A stretch of 64,000 nucleotides of DNA from Rhodobacterales bacterium (GTDB taxonomy: Bacteria > Pseudomonadota > Alphaproteobacteria > Rhodobacterales > Rhodobacteraceae). Of the stretch, positions 8,457 to 18,263 are shown piece by piece. The notes beneath the pieces are model-generated. The model did not search any database and had not been told where the DNA came from. It worked only from the letters and a program-made list of their open reading frames with translations. Within the stretch, counting starts at the first letter, position 1. Every line of letters starts with the position of its first letter. The translations under genes were made by a program, and so were the position numbers. The stretch spans positions 59,307 to 123,306 of the forward strand of contig QKJR01000041.1 in NCBI GenBank assembly GCA_003249215.1, written 5' to 3'.

Positions 8457-9371
8457 TCAGCGGCCCCGGATCCGGGGATCGAGCGCATCGCGCAGACCGT
8501 CGCCGATGTAGTTCACCGACAGCACCGTCAGCGAGATCGCAAGGCCGGGCAGGATCACGCGCGCGGGGTAAAGCTGCATCTGATCGACGGCATCAAAGAG
8601 GAGCCGCCCCCAGGTCGGGAAGTCCGGCGGGAAGCCGAGGCCGAGGAAGCTGAGCGCGGATTCCGTGATGATGGCGCTGGCGATGCCGAGCGTCGCCGAC
8701 ACCATGATCGGGCTGAGCACGTTGGGCAGCACATGCCGCATCACCATCCGATGCGCGGGCGTGCCGATCGAGCGCGCGGCGAGCACGAATTCCCGCTCCT
8801 TGATCGCCAGCACCTCACCGCGCACGATCCGCGCCGTCTGCATCCAGGAGGTCGCGCCGATGGCGGTGACGATCAAGAGGAAAATCCCGCCCTCCGGCCC
8901 GAAGCTTTTCGACAGCGGATCGCGGAAGAGCGTGACCATCAGCAGGAGGAGCGGCAAGAGCGGCAGGGCGAGGAACAGGTCGGTGAGCCGCATCAACGGC
9001 CCTTCGAGCCGTTTGAAATAGCCCGCCAGAACCCCGATGAAGGTGCCCAGAACGATCGAGAGGCCCATCGCGGTGAGGCCGACCGCGATCGAGACCTTCC
9101 CGCCCGCCAGCATCCGCGCGAGGATGTCGCGCCCGAGCTGATCGGTCCCGAAGGGATGGGCCAGCGAGAAGCCCTTGTTGCGCGCGCGCAGGTCGACATA
9201 GGTCGGCGCCATGTCCCAGATCAGCGGCCCGATGAAGATCGCCGCAAGGATGATCACGAAGATCGTCAGCCCGATCAGCGCGCCCTTGTGGGTCTTGAAT
9301 TGGTCCCAGACATCCCACCACTGGCTGCGCGGCGGACGGATCTTCACGGCGGTGGAGGAGGTATCAGTCAT
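8457..9371 (-). CDS. Peptide ABC transporter permease (OppC/DppC-like)
   Basis: A roughly 304-residue inner-membrane permease. The N-terminal OppC domain (PPRSQWWDVWDQFKTHKGAL then one TM) is followed by the conserved HPFGTDQLGRDILARML segment and by five further TM helices. The EAA loop (LAARSIGTPAHRMVMRHVLPN) is present. I place the start at 9371, where ATG overlaps the previous gene's stop by 8 bases. It is the last gene of the operon. Confidence 0.9.
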   Translation of the reverse strand: MTDTSSTAVKIRPPRSQWWDVWDQFKTHKGALIGLTIFVIILAAIFIGPLIWDMAPTYVDLRARNKGFSLAHPFGTDQLGRDILARMLAGGKVSIAVGLTAMGLSIVLGTFIGVLAGYFKRLEGPLMRLTDLFLALPLLPLLLLMVTLFRDPLSKSFGPEGGIFLLIVTAIGATSWMQTARIVRGEVLAIKEREFVLAARSIGTPAHRMVMRHVLPNVLSPIMVSATLGIASAIITESALSFLGLGFPPDFPTWGRLLFDAVDQMQLYPARVILPGLAISLTVLSVNYIGDGLRDALDPRIRGR

Positions 9372-10371
9372 AGCGGATCCGCGGGTCGAGGATGCCGTAG
9401 AGCAGGTCTGCGACAAGGTTGAAGAGCACGATCAGGATCGCGAAGATGAAGGTCAGCGTCATCACCATCGGCATGTCATTGGCATGGATCGACAGGATGA
9501 GCTGCTGGCCGAGGCCGTTCACCTTGAACACCTGTTCGGTGATGATCGCGCCGCCAAAGATCGTGGGCACACCAAGCGCGATGACGGTGACGACCGGGAT
9601 CAGCGAGTTGCGCAGCACATGGATCAGCACCACGACCTTCTCGGTCAGGCCCTTCGCGCGCGCGGTACGCACATAGTCCTGCCCGAGGTTGTCGAGCATC
9701 GAGGCGCGCATGAAGCGGCTGATCTGCGCGGCATTGTAGAGCGCGAGCACCGTGACCGGCATCACCATCTGCCGCACCTGCGCCCAGAAGCTCGCGGCGT
9801 CCGTGACCTTGAGCGTGGTGTCATAGACCGAGGGGAACCACTGCAGCTTGACCGCAAAAACGATGATCAGCACGACACCGGTGAAGAAGGTCGGCACCGA
9901 GAAGCCGATCATGCTGACGAAGGTGCCGATATTGTCGAACCACGAATATTGCCGATAGGCCGAGATGATCCCGATCGGCAAAGCGATCAGCACGCCCACC
10001 ACATAGGCGAGGCCCACGACCATCAGCGTCTGCGGCATCCGCTCGGCGATGATCTGCATCACCGGCTGACGCGACTGGAAGGAGATCACGCGCTGCATGC
10101 CGTCGCCGAAATGCGTGCCGAAGAGCGCGTCCCACAGATGCACGGGTTCGACCCAGAAGAATTGCTTGAGCCAGAGAATGTAGCGCACCCACCACGGGCT
10201 GTTGAGGCCGAGCGCCTCGCGCATCTTGGCCTTGACCTCGGGCGGCACGGTGAGGGGGACGTCGCCCAGGGGATCGCCCGGGGCGGCCTCGAGCAGAAGG
10301 AAGATCACCAGAGAGATGATCAGAAGCGTCGGGATGGCGATCATCAATCGCCGGAGAGTGAAGGTGAACAT
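9364..10371 (-). CDS. Peptide ABC transporter permease (OppB/DppB-like)
   Basis: The 335-residue permease has an N-terminal TM, the periplasmic loop with PGDPLGDV typical of OppB/DppB proteins, and a C-terminal five-helix core with the EAA loop VRTARAKGLTEKVVVLIHVL. It pairs with the downstream OppC-like protein to form the membrane channel. A 115-base gap with two large hairpins separates it from the upstream binding-protein gene. Confidence 0.9.
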   Translation of the reverse strand: MFTFTLRRLMIAIPTLLIISLVIFLLLEAAPGDPLGDVPLTVPPEVKAKMREALGLNSPWWVRYILWLKQFFWVEPVHLWDALFGTHFGDGMQRVISFQSRQPVMQIIAERMPQTLMVVGLAYVVGVLIALPIGIISAYRQYSWFDNIGTFVSMIGFSVPTFFTGVVLIIVFAVKLQWFPSVYDTTLKVTDAASFWAQVRQMVMPVTVLALYNAAQISRFMRASMLDNLGQDYVRTARAKGLTEKVVVLIHVLRNSLIPVVTVIALGVPTIFGGAIITEQVFKVNGLGQQLILSIHANDMPMVMTLTFIFAILIVLFNLVADLLYGILDPRIRYD

Positions 10372-10418
10372 CGGCGCCTCGGAACCTGTCTCGTCGAGAG
10401 GAGAGTGGGGGAGGGGGC

Positions 10419-10478
10419 GGGGGCGCGGGAGGGCTTGCCCGCCCGCGCCCCCGGGTCCGGTGGCCTTCAGGCCACCGG
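10419..10478 (-). promoter_or_regulatory. Tandem hairpins between binding-protein and permease genes
   Basis: Two hairpins lie between the binding-protein stop (10487) and the permease start (10371). One is a perfect 9-bp stem CCGGTGGCC/GGCCACCGG (10457-10465 with 10470-10478). The other is a 15-bp stem with one mismatch and a 2-base apex (10419-10434 with 10437-10452), very GC-rich. Neither has a T-tract, so RNA protection or partial attenuation is more likely than complete termination. Confidence 0.75.
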
Positions 10479-10486
10479 AGGCAGGA

Positions 10487-12190
10487 TCACTTCATGCGAT
10501 ACCAGTCGGAGGCGTTCCAGAGCTCCGAATCCCAGGTGTTCAGCACGACACCGCCGAGGGTGTTGGAATGCGCCGAGACGCGGCCGCGATCGACCAGCGG
10601 CACCACGACCATGCTGTCCTTGGTCAGCATGTCGTTCATCTTCTTGGCGAGCGTGGCGCGTGCCTCGATGTCGCCGGTCTTGCCGAGTTCCACCACCATC
10701 GCGTCATAGGCCGGGTCGCAGAAGCGGTTGATGTTCTCACCCTGCCACTGGTTTTCCGGCTTCGGCGCCTTCTCGCAGGTATATTGCGCGAGATAGGGTT
10801 CCGGGTCGGTGCCGTCGAAGTTGTTGGCGTACATCTCGACATCGGCATAGAACTTCTGGAACGTGTCGGGCGAACCCGCGTCCCCGCCGAAATAAACCGA
10901 ACCGTCGATGTTCTTCAGCTCGACCTCGACGCCGATGTCATTCCACCATTGCTTGATGATCGACTGGAAGTCCTGACGCACGGCGTTGGTCGAGGTCTGA
11001 TAGACCACGCTCAGCTTCATGCCGTCCTTGTCGCGGATGCCGTCGCCATCGCTGTCGGTCCAGCCGGCCTCGTCCAGAAGCGCCTTGGCGCCCTCGACGT
11101 CCTGCGTCAGGCAGTCGGTGTTGTCCGAGGCGAACATTGCCGGCGCCGGCACGAGGTTACAGGTCGGGCGGCCCGCCTGGCCATAGCCGATCTCGACGAG
11201 GATCTCACGGTCGATCGCCTTCGAGAGCGCGGTGCGCACGCGGATATCCGACAGGAACGGATGGGCGTGTGCCGCGGTCGAACGCTCACCTTCGGGCAGC
11301 GCGGGCGAGGGATCGGTCATGTTCATCTCGATCCGCTCGACGAGCGTGCCGAAGCCCACGACGAGCTTGCCCTTGCCCTTGGCTTCCATGCCGGCCAGAA
11401 CGTCGGGCGCGAGCTGCAGGTTCCAGGCGTAGTCGAATTCGCCGGTTTCCAGAACCGCACGGCCCGCCGCCGCCGCATCGCCGCCGCCCTTGAGCATCAG
11501 CGTCGAGAAGGCCGGTTTCGCCGGATCGCGATAGTTCGGGTTCGCGATCATCTGGATCACGTCATTGGTCTTGAATTCGGTGACCACGAAGGGGCCGGTG
11601 CCGATCGGCATGAAGTTCTGATCGGTGCAGGACGAGGCCGCGGCGCCGAGGCAGTTCGCGAATTGCGCCTTTTGCAGGATCGGCGAGGTGGCGCCGGTGA
11701 AGGCGGTGAACGGGTTCGGGCGCGGCTCTTTGTAGGTGATCTTGACGGTCAGCGGATCGACCGCCTCGACCTTCTCGATGCCCTCGTAGCGCGCTTCCTG
11801 AGCACAGCCACCCTCGGGATGGGTGCAGTATTCATAGGTGAAGACGGCGTCATCGGCGGTGAGGTCCGTGCCGTCCGACCATTTCGTGCCCGGCGTGATG
11901 TGCCAGGTGATGGTTTTCAGGTCTTCGGAGATGCCGCCGTTTTCGAGGCTCGGCACTTCGGTCACCAGACGCGGGATCACCACGCCGGTTTCGTCAAAGC
12001 CCGCGAAGGGCTCGAGCACGAGCGAGCTCGCCTCGACGTCCTTGGTCCCCGACGAGAGATAGGGGTTCATCGTCGAAGGCGCTTGCCAGTAGAGCACATT
12101 GACCTGACCGTCGCTGCCGCGCTCGGCAAAGGCGGCGGGGGCGAGCGCGAGGCTGGCTGCCGCGCCCATCAGGGCGGTTCTGAGTTTCAT
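10487..12190 (-). CDS. Peptide ABC transporter substrate-binding protein (SBP_bac_5 family)
   Basis: A 567-residue precursor with a Sec signal peptide (MKLRTALMGAAASLALAPAAFA) and no lipobox, so a soluble periplasmic protein. The body has the family-5 extracellular solute-binding layout with the conserved ALSKAIDREILVE segment and the usual length for peptide/nickel/oligopeptide binders. Its AAGGAG ribosome site lies within the last codons of the upstream ATPase gene, with a 4-base gap, so it is translationally coupled. Ligand is unknown; the neighbours suggest peptides or acylated amino acids. Confidence 0.88.
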   Translation of the reverse strand: MKLRTALMGAAASLALAPAAFAERGSDGQVNVLYWQAPSTMNPYLSSGTKDVEASSLVLEPFAGFDETGVVIPRLVTEVPSLENGGISEDLKTITWHITPGTKWSDGTDLTADDAVFTYEYCTHPEGGCAQEARYEGIEKVEAVDPLTVKITYKEPRPNPFTAFTGATSPILQKAQFANCLGAAASSCTDQNFMPIGTGPFVVTEFKTNDVIQMIANPNYRDPAKPAFSTLMLKGGGDAAAAGRAVLETGEFDYAWNLQLAPDVLAGMEAKGKGKLVVGFGTLVERIEMNMTDPSPALPEGERSTAAHAHPFLSDIRVRTALSKAIDREILVEIGYGQAGRPTCNLVPAPAMFASDNTDCLTQDVEGAKALLDEAGWTDSDGDGIRDKDGMKLSVVYQTSTNAVRQDFQSIIKQWWNDIGVEVELKNIDGSVYFGGDAGSPDTFQKFYADVEMYANNFDGTDPEPYLAQYTCEKAPKPENQWQGENINRFCDPAYDAMVVELGKTGDIEARATLAKKMNDMLTKDSMVVVPLVDRGRVSAHSNTLGGVVLNTWDSELWNASDWYRMK

Positions 12191-12194
12191 GAGA

Positions 12195-13256
12195 TCACTC
12201 TCCTTGTTGGATCGCAGTATTGTTGTTGCTCGGGGTTGCCCCGGGCGCCGCCGTTGCTCCGGCGGTCTCGTCGTAGAGGTGGCACGAGACGAACCGGCCG
12301 GGACGGATCTCGGTCAGGCGCGGTTCTTCTACGCGGCAGATGTCCATCACCTTCGGGCAGCGCGTGCAGAAATTGCAGCCCTTGGGCGGATTGGCGGGCG
12401 AGGGCACGTCGCCCGTGAGGATGATCCGGCGGCGCGTCTTCTCGGCCTCGGGGTCGGGCTCGGGCACGGCCGAGAGCAGCGCCTGCGTATAGGGGTGCAG
12501 CGGCTCGGCATAGATCGCGTCGCGGGGGCTGAGTTCGATGATCTGCCCGAGATACATCACCGCCACCCGGTCGGCGATGTGGCGCACCATGGAAAGGTCA
12601 TGGCTGATGAAGAGATAGGTCAGCCCGAGCCGGTCCTGCAGCTCTTCGAGCAGGTTCACCACCTGCGCTTGGATCGACACGTCGAGCGCCGCGATCGGCT
12701 CGTCGCAGACGATGAATTTCGGATTGAGCGCGAGCGCCCGGGCGATGCCGATCCGCTGCCGCTGACCGCCCGAAAACTCATGCGGATAACGGTTGGCGAA
12801 ATCGCGGTTCAGGCCCACCTGATCCATCAGCTCATAGATCCGGGCGAGTTTCTCAGCCTTCGACAGCGTGGTGTGTTCGTCCAAAGGCTCGCCGATGATC
12901 GCGGCCACCGTCATGCGGGGGTTCAGGCTCGCCTGCGGGTCCTGAAATACCATCTGCATCTTCGGCCGCATCCGCCGCAGCAGCCCCTGATCGGCGCCAA
13001 GCACGTCCTGACCGTCGATCACCACCGAGCCGGCGGTGGGCTCGTAGAGCCGCAAGATCGCGCGGCCACAGGTCGATTTGCCGCAGCCGGATTCGCCGAC
13101 AAGGCCCAGCGTCTCGCCCTCGAAGATCGTGAAGCTGACGTCATCGACCGCCTTCACATCGCCCACATGGCTGCGAAAGACCCCGGCGGTGATCGGGAAA
13201 TACATCTTGAGGCCCTTGACCTCGATCAGCGGTTTCACGCCTGCGGTGTCAAACAT
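12195..13256 (-). CDS. Peptide ABC transporter ATP-binding protein (OppF/DppF-like)
   Basis: Starting at [13 protein letters not shown] the protein is 353 residues. It has Walker [10 protein letters not shown], the signature [15 protein letters not shown] and Walker [13 protein letters not shown]. The C-terminal oligopeptide-transporter extension carries clustered cysteines (CNFCTRCP and DICR), typical of OppF and sometimes an iron-sulfur site. The start at 13256 overlaps the upstream ATPase stop by 8 bases, which favours it over earlier in-frame starts. Confidence 0.9.
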   Translation of the reverse strand: MFDTAGVKPLIEVKGLKMYFPITAGVFRSHVGDVKAVDDVSFTIFEGETLGLVGESGCGKSTCGRAILRLYEPTAGSVVIDGQDVLGADQGLLRRMRPKMQMVFQDPQASLNPRMTVAAIIGEPLDEHTTLSKAEKLARIYELMDQVGLNRDFANRYPHEFSGGQRQRIGIARALALNPKFIVCDEPIAALDVSIQAQVVNLLEELQDRLGLTYLFISHDLSMVRHIADRVAVMYLGQIIELSPRDAIYAEPLHPYTQALLSAVPEPDPEAEKTRRRIILTGDVPSPANPPKGCNFCTRCPKVMDICRVEEPRLTEIRPGRFVSCHLYDETAGATAAPGATPSNNNTAIQQGE

Positions 13257-14271
13257 GGGCGGCCTCCGCGGTCGTGCGGGGGGCGCCCGCGTCGTAATCC
13301 CAGAAACAGGCGGCGTCGTGGCCGGGCCCGACCGGGAATCGCGCCGGGTTCTCGGCCTCGCAACGTGCAAAGGCCTGCGCGCAGCGGGCGCGGAACGGGC
13401 AGGCCGAGGGCGCGGCGCGCAGGATCGGCGGTTGCCCCTCGATCACGCTGAGCTTGGGCGCACGCTCGCCGCGCACGCTCGGCACGGTCTTCAGCAGGGC
13501 GCGGGTATAGGGGTGGCGCGGCTTGTCGAAGACCTCGGCCACCGGGCCCTGTTCGACGATCTGGCCGCCATACATCACCATGATCCGGTCGGCGATGCCC
13601 GCGATCACACCCAGATCATGGGTGATCCAGACGATCGCCATGCCGAGTTTGACCCGCAGCTCCTTCACCAGTTCGAGGATCTGCGCCTGAATCGTCACGT
13701 CGAGCGCGGTGGTGGGCTCGTCCGCGATCAGAACCTTGGGATCACAGGCGAGCGCGATGGCGATCATCACCCGCTGCCGCATGCCGCCCGAAAACTGATG
13801 CGGGTAATCCTTCAGGCGCCGCTCGGCATCGGGGATGCCCACAAGCTCAAGGAGCTCTTTCGCCCGCACCTGCGCGGCTTTCTTGTCCATCCCCATGTGC
13901 TTCATCAGCGGCTCGCGCAGCTGATAGCCCACGGTGAAGACCGGATTGAGCGAGGTCATCGGGTCTTGGAAGATGAAGCCGACGCCCGGGCCGCGTACCG
14001 CGCGCAGCTCTTCGGGCGTGCATTTCAAGAGGTCGAGCCCGTTGAACAGAACCTTTCCCTCACGCACCTCCGCCGGCGGGCTCGGCAAAAGCCCGATCAG
14101 CGACATCATCGTGACGGATTTCCCCGAACCCGACTCGCCCACAACGCCCAGCAATTCACCGGGCTTGAGATCGAAGGATACGGAATTGACGGCGTGAACC
14201 TCACCGCCGCGGGTCCTGAAAATGGTCTTCAGGCCCTCGACCTCGAGGACGGGCTGCGCCCCATCCGGCAT
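13249..14271 (-). CDS. Peptide ABC transporter ATP-binding protein (OppD/DppD-like)
   Basis: A 340-residue ATPase beginning [18 protein letters not shown]. Walker A is GESGSGKSV, the signature is [15 protein letters not shown] and Walker B is [12 protein letters not shown]. The C-terminal domain with [11 protein letters not shown]...RCE is the OppD peptide-transporter extension. The reading frame stays open far upstream, but that part is antisense to the deacetylase gene and not coding. GGGGAG sits about 8 bases before the ATG. It is the first gene of a five-gene operon. Confidence 0.9.
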   Translation of the reverse strand: MPDGAQPVLEVEGLKTIFRTRGGEVHAVNSVSFDLKPGELLGVVGESGSGKSVTMMSLIGLLPSPPAEVREGKVLFNGLDLLKCTPEELRAVRGPGVGFIFQDPMTSLNPVFTVGYQLREPLMKHMGMDKKAAQVRAKELLELVGIPDAERRLKDYPHQFSGGMRQRVMIAIALACDPKVLIADEPTTALDVTIQAQILELVKELRVKLGMAIVWITHDLGVIAGIADRIMVMYGGQIVEQGPVAEVFDKPRHPYTRALLKTVPSVRGERAPKLSVIEGQPPILRAAPSACPFRARCAQAFARCEAENPARFPVGPGHDAACFWDYDAGAPRTTAEAAHV

Positions 14272-14502
14272 ATGGCGACTCCCCAGTCGGTTGTTTTCGC
14301 GGCGTTTTCCGACGCGTTTTGTTCTGTGCGCCGGTTTTCGGGCGCTGATATTTGACCGAGTGTTAGGGATTTCGTCGGGGCGCGCAAGCACGATTTCGTG
14401 ACACTCGCGTTGCGTCAATCGCATGGCGGGCTTGTCGCGGCGCGGGGCTTGACGGCGCAGGATGCCGCGGCGCAGCTTGTCGCGAAAATCAGGAGTTGCC
14501 CC

Positions 14503-15657
14503 ATGTCCGACCTCGCCACCGCCCGCTCGGTGCTCGACCGCCTCGTTGCCTTCCCTTCCGTCTCGCGTGGCACCAACCTGCCGCTGATCGACTGGGCGGC
14601 CGGGTGGCTTTCGGGGCTCGGGGCCGAGGTGACGGTGGTCCCCGACCCGGCGCAGCCCGAAAAGGTGAGCCTTTTCGCGCAGATCGGGCCGGCGGTGCCG
14701 GGTGGCGTGGTGCTCTCGGGGCATACCGATGTGGTGCCGGTCGACGGGCAGGTCTGGAGCTCGGACCCTTGGACCGTGACCGAGCGCGACGGCAAACTTT
14801 ATGGCCGGGGCTGCTGCGACATGAAGGGGTTCGATGCGCTGGCGATGGCGGCGATGGCGCTGGCGGCGGAGCGCCCGCTCAAACGCCCGCTCCAGATCGC
14901 GCTCAGCCATGACGAGGAACTGGGCTGCATCGGCTGCATCCCGATGATCGAGGCGATGGCCGCCCTGCCGCGCGCCTCTGCGGTCGTTGTGGGCGAGCCG
15001 ACGATGATGAAGGCGGTGACCGGTCACAAGGGCGGCGTCGCCTTCTGGCTCAAGATCCATGGCGTGCCGGTGCACAGCTCGATCATGCACACCGGCGTCA
15101 GCGCGATCCTCGAGGCGGCCAAGATCCTGATGTGGGTCAACGAAATGAACGAGAGGGGCCGGGCCGAGGCCCGGGACAGCGCCTTCGTGCCGCCCTGGAC
15201 CACCGTGCACACCGGCGAGATTTCGGGCGGCACGGCGCATAACATCACCGCGGCGCTCTGCGAATTCGGCGTCGATTTCCGCGTCCTGCCCGGCGAGAGC
15301 CCCGACGACTGGCGCGCGGCCTTCCGTGCCAAGGTGGCCGAGGTCGAGGCCCAGATGAAGGCGGTGCATCCCGCCGCCTGGATCGAGCTCGAAGAGCGGT
15401 TTGCCCTGCCGGGCCTCGCCCCCGAGGAGAACGGCGCCGCCGAGGCCCTCGTGCGTCAGATCACCGGCGACAATGGCGCGATGGTGGTCAGCTACGGCAC
15501 CGAGGCCGGGCAGTTTCAGGTGCGCGGCTGGTCCTCCGTGGTCTGCGGCCCGGGCGATATCGCCCAAGGCCACACCCCCGACGAATGGCTCGCCGTCGAG
15601 CAGTTCGAGGCCGGCTGGGACTTCATGGAAACCCTCGTCGAGAAGCTCTGCAAATGA
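14503..15657 (+). CDS. argE: Acetylornithine deacetylase-like M20 metallopeptidase
   Basis: A 384-residue M20 family enzyme with the dizinc ligands and catalytic residues visible: SGHTDVVP (His74, Asp76), GRGCCDMKG (Asp106) and SHDEELGCIG (catalytic Glu near 138-139). Length and motifs match the ArgE branch, which removes the acetyl group from N-acetylornithine. AGGAG at 14491 is spaced 7 bases from ATG. It sits with an amino-acid oxidase and another M20 hydrolase, opposite a peptide importer, and not with arginine genes. It may therefore deacylate imported N-acyl amino acids. Confidence 0.82.
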   Translation: MSDLATARSVLDRLVAFPSVSRGTNLPLIDWAAGWLSGLGAEVTVVPDPAQPEKVSLFAQIGPAVPGGVVLSGHTDVVPVDGQVWSSDPWTVTERDGKLYGRGCCDMKGFDALAMAAMALAAERPLKRPLQIALSHDEELGCIGCIPMIEAMAALPRASAVVVGEPTMMKAVTGHKGGVAFWLKIHGVPVHSSIMHTGVSAILEAAKILMWVNEMNERGRAEARDSAFVPPWTTVHTGEISGGTAHNITAALCEFGVDFRVLPGESPDDWRAAFRAKVAEVEAQMKAVHPAAWIELEERFALPGLAPEENGAAEALVRQITGDNGAMVVSYGTEAGQFQVRGWSSVVCGPGDIAQGHTPDEWLAVEQFEAGWDFMETLVEKLCK

Positions 15658-17018
15658 CCGCTCCCTCTGCCGCCCTGCCGCGTCACGCGATCGACCTCGC
15701 GACCCCGGTCGCCTTTCCGGGGCCGCCACCCGCGGCCACCGATGTCGTGGTGATCGGCGGCGGCGTCGCGGGGGTGATGAGCGCCTATTATCTGGCCCGC
15801 GCGGGGCGGCGCGTCACCCTGCTCGAGAAGGGCCGGATCGCGGGCGAGCAATCGAGCCGCAACTGGGGCTGGATCCGCCAGCAGAAACGCGACCCGGGCG
15901 AACTGCCGATCATGATCGAATCGCTGCGCCTCTGGCAGGGCTTCGCCGAAGTGCTCGGCCCCGATCTCGGCTTTCGTCAGGGGGGGGTCGCCTATACCAC
16001 ACGCGACCCCGCGGCGATGGAGGGCTATGCCCGCTGGGTGAGCCTTGCGGCCGAGCACGGGGTCGAAAGCCGGCTCCTGAGCCGCGCCGAACTGGCCGAG
16101 ACGATCCCGAACAGCACGGATTGGGTCGGTGGGCTGATCACCCCCTCGGACGCCCGCGCCGAGCCCTGGGTCGCGGTGCCGATGCTGGCCTGTCTCGCGG
16201 CCGAGGCGGGGGTCACCATCGTGGAAAATTGCGCGGTGCGCGGGCTCGACATCTCGGCGGGCCGGGTCACCGGAGTGCTGACCGAGGCCGGGCCGATTGG
16301 CGCCGAACAGGTGCTGCTCGCGGCGGGCGCGTGGTCCTCGATCTTCGCACGCCGCCACGGGGTCAACCTGCCGCAGCTCATGGTGCGCTCGACGGTGGCG
16401 CAGACCAATCCGCTGCCCGAGTTCACCCAAGTGGCGGGGGCCGATGACATCTTCGCCTGGCGCCGCCGTCTCGACGGCAGCTATACCGTGGCGCCCGGCA
16501 CCTGGCACGATTTCTACATCGGCCCCGATGCCTTCCGGCATTTCACCAAATACATTCCCCAGATGCGCCGCGACCTGTCGAAGACGGTGATCCGGCCGAT
16601 GTCGCCCGGGGCGGGCTGGCCCGATGGCTGGGCGACGCCCCGGGGCTGGGCAATGGATCAGATCAGCCCCTTCGAGCGCTGCCGCATCCTCGATCCGGCG
16701 CCGAACCGCAAGCGGCTCGGCGAGGTCACCGAGGCCTTCGCCCGGGCCTTCCCGCAGGCGGGGCCGATGCGCCTGCAGCGCGCCTGGGCGGGGATGATCG
16801 ACGTGATGCCCGATACGGTGCCGGTGCTCGATGCCGCCCCCCTCGAGGGCCTCTGGATCGCCACGGGCCTCTCGGGCCACGGCTTCGGAATCGGGCCCGG
16901 GGTTGGGCGCGTCATGGCCGATCTGATGCTCGGGCGGCCCGTCGGCCATGACCTGAGCCGCTTCCGCTTCGGGCGCTTTACCGACGGGTCAAAAATCGAC
17001 CTCGGGCCGACGTTCTGA
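15654..17018 (+). CDS. FAD-dependent D-amino acid oxidase/dehydrogenase family protein (DadA-like)
   Basis: The 454-residue protein has an FAD-binding GGGVAG motif in a VVIGGGVAGVMSAYYLARAG context near residue 35 and the closing DAO-family segment WIATGLSGHGFGIGPGVGRVMADL near the C-terminus. Such enzymes oxidise the amine carbon of D-amino acids, sarcosine or N-methylated amino acids. The ATG overlaps the deacetylase stop (ATGA), so the two are translationally coupled and probably act on the same substrate pool. The presence of GEQSSRNWGWIRQQ after the FAD site is typical of the DadA-like subgroup. Confidence 0.82.
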   Translation: MTAPSAALPRHAIDLATPVAFPGPPPAATDVVVIGGGVAGVMSAYYLARAGRRVTLLEKGRIAGEQSSRNWGWIRQQKRDPGELPIMIESLRLWQGFAEVLGPDLGFRQGGVAYTTRDPAAMEGYARWVSLAAEHGVESRLLSRAELAETIPNSTDWVGGLITPSDARAEPWVAVPMLACLAAEAGVTIVENCAVRGLDISAGRVTGVLTEAGPIGAEQVLLAAGAWSSIFARRHGVNLPQLMVRSTVAQTNPLPEFTQVAGADDIFAWRRRLDGSYTVAPGTWHDFYIGPDAFRHFTKYIPQMRRDLSKTVIRPMSPGAGWPDGWATPRGWAMDQISPFERCRILDPAPNRKRLGEVTEAFARAFPQAGPMRLQRAWAGMIDVMPDTVPVLDAAPLEGLWIATGLSGHGFGIGPGVGRVMADLMLGRPVGHDLSRFRFGRFTDGSKIDLGPTF

Positions 17019-17078
17019 GGCTTGCGGGCGGCGGGGCTTTGTAACAGGCTGGCGAAAACACCAACTGGGAGCCCCCTC

Positions 17079-18245
17079 ATGCCGGTCAAGAACCGTTTCG
17101 CCGAATTGTTGCCCGAGATCACCGCCTGGCGCCGCGATTTCCACGAAAACCCGGAACTGCTGTTCGAGGTGCACCGCACCGCCGGCAAGGTCGCCGAACT
17201 GCTGCGCAGCTTTGGCTGCGACGAGGTGGTCGAGGGGATCGGGCGCACCGGCGTCGTCGGCGTGATCAAGGGCAAGACCGATACCGCGGGCCGCGTCGTG
17301 GGCCTGCGCGCCGATATGGATGCGCTGCCGATCCTCGAGGCGACGGGGCTGCCCTATGCGTCGAAAACCCCGGGCAAGATGCATGCCTGCGGCCATGACG
17401 GGCATACTGCGATGCTGCTCGGCGCGGCGAAATACCTTGCCGAGACGCGCCAGTTCGACGGCACCGCGGTCGTCATCTTCCAGCCCGCCGAAGAGGGCGG
17501 CGGTGGTGGCCGCGAGATGGTGGCCGATGGCATGATGGAGCGGTTCGGCGTGCAGGAAGTCTATGGCATGCACAACTGGCCGGGTCTGCCGGTGGGCAGC
17601 TTCGCGATCCGCGAGGGCGCGCTGATGGCCGCCGCCGATCAGTTCGAGATCGTGGTGACCGGCAAGGGCGGGCATGCCGCCAAGCCGCATGAGACGATCG
17701 ACACGACGCTGGTCGCCGCGCATATCGTCGTCGCGCTGCAATCGATTGCGTCCCGCAATGTCGATCCGCTGAAACAGGTGGTGGTCTCCACCTGCACCTT
17801 CCGCACCGAAAGCGAGGCGCATAACGTGATCCCGCAGACCGTGCTGCTGAAAGGCACCGTTCGTACGATGGACCCGGCCGTTCAGGATTTCGTCGAAGGC
17901 CGCATCAAGGCGATTGCCGAGAATACCGCCGCCGCTTTCGGCGCGACGGCTGCCGTGAACTACATGCGCGGCTATCCGGTGACGGTGAACGCGCCTGACA
18001 ACACCGCCTATGCGATCGATGTGGCCAAGAAGGTGTCGGGGCAGGTCAATCCTGATGTCGCGCCGCAAATGGGCGCCGAGGACTTCAGCTACATGCTGAA
18101 CGAACGCCCCGGCGCCTATATCTTCCTCGGCAATGGCGATACGGCGATGGTGCACCACCCGGCCTATAACTTCGACGACAACGCGATCCCCTTCGGCGCG
18201 AGCTGGTATGCGGGGATGGTCGAGGAGCGGATGCCGGCGGCCTGA
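17079..18245 (+). CDS. M20 family amidohydrolase (hippurate/N-acyl amino acid hydrolase-like)
   Basis: The 388-residue protein shows the M20D metal-binding signature ACGHDGHTAMLLG (Cys104, His106) and the QPAEEGGGGG segment with the catalytic Glu. It belongs to the HipO/AmhX amidohydrolases that cleave N-acyl amino acids such as hippurate. The start at 17079 follows TGGGAG. It lies 60 bases after the DAO gene on the same strand and likely belongs to the same catabolic unit. Substrate is inferred only. Confidence 0.85.
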   Translation: MPVKNRFAELLPEITAWRRDFHENPELLFEVHRTAGKVAELLRSFGCDEVVEGIGRTGVVGVIKGKTDTAGRVVGLRADMDALPILEATGLPYASKTPGKMHACGHDGHTAMLLGAAKYLAETRQFDGTAVVIFQPAEEGGGGGREMVADGMMERFGVQEVYGMHNWPGLPVGSFAIREGALMAAADQFEIVVTGKGGHAAKPHETIDTTLVAAHIVVALQSIASRNVDPLKQVVVSTCTFRTESEAHNVIPQTVLLKGTVRTMDPAVQDFVEGRIKAIAENTAAAFGATAAVNYMRGYPVTVNAPDNTAYAIDVAKKVSGQVNPDVAPQMGAEDFSYMLNERPGAYIFLGNGDTAMVHHPAYNFDDNAIPFGASWYAGMVEERMPAA

Positions 18246-18263
18246 GCATCCGATAACCGGGGA

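Noticed and set aside
14503..15657. Placing argE in an arginine biosynthesis operon
   Set aside because: No other arginine gene is nearby; neighbours are an amino-acid oxidase, an amidohydrolase and a peptide importer.
14272..15729. Upstream extension of the OppD frame to 826 codons
   Set aside because: The extension is antisense to the ArgE-like gene. The ABC domain starts naturally at 14271 with a ribosome site.
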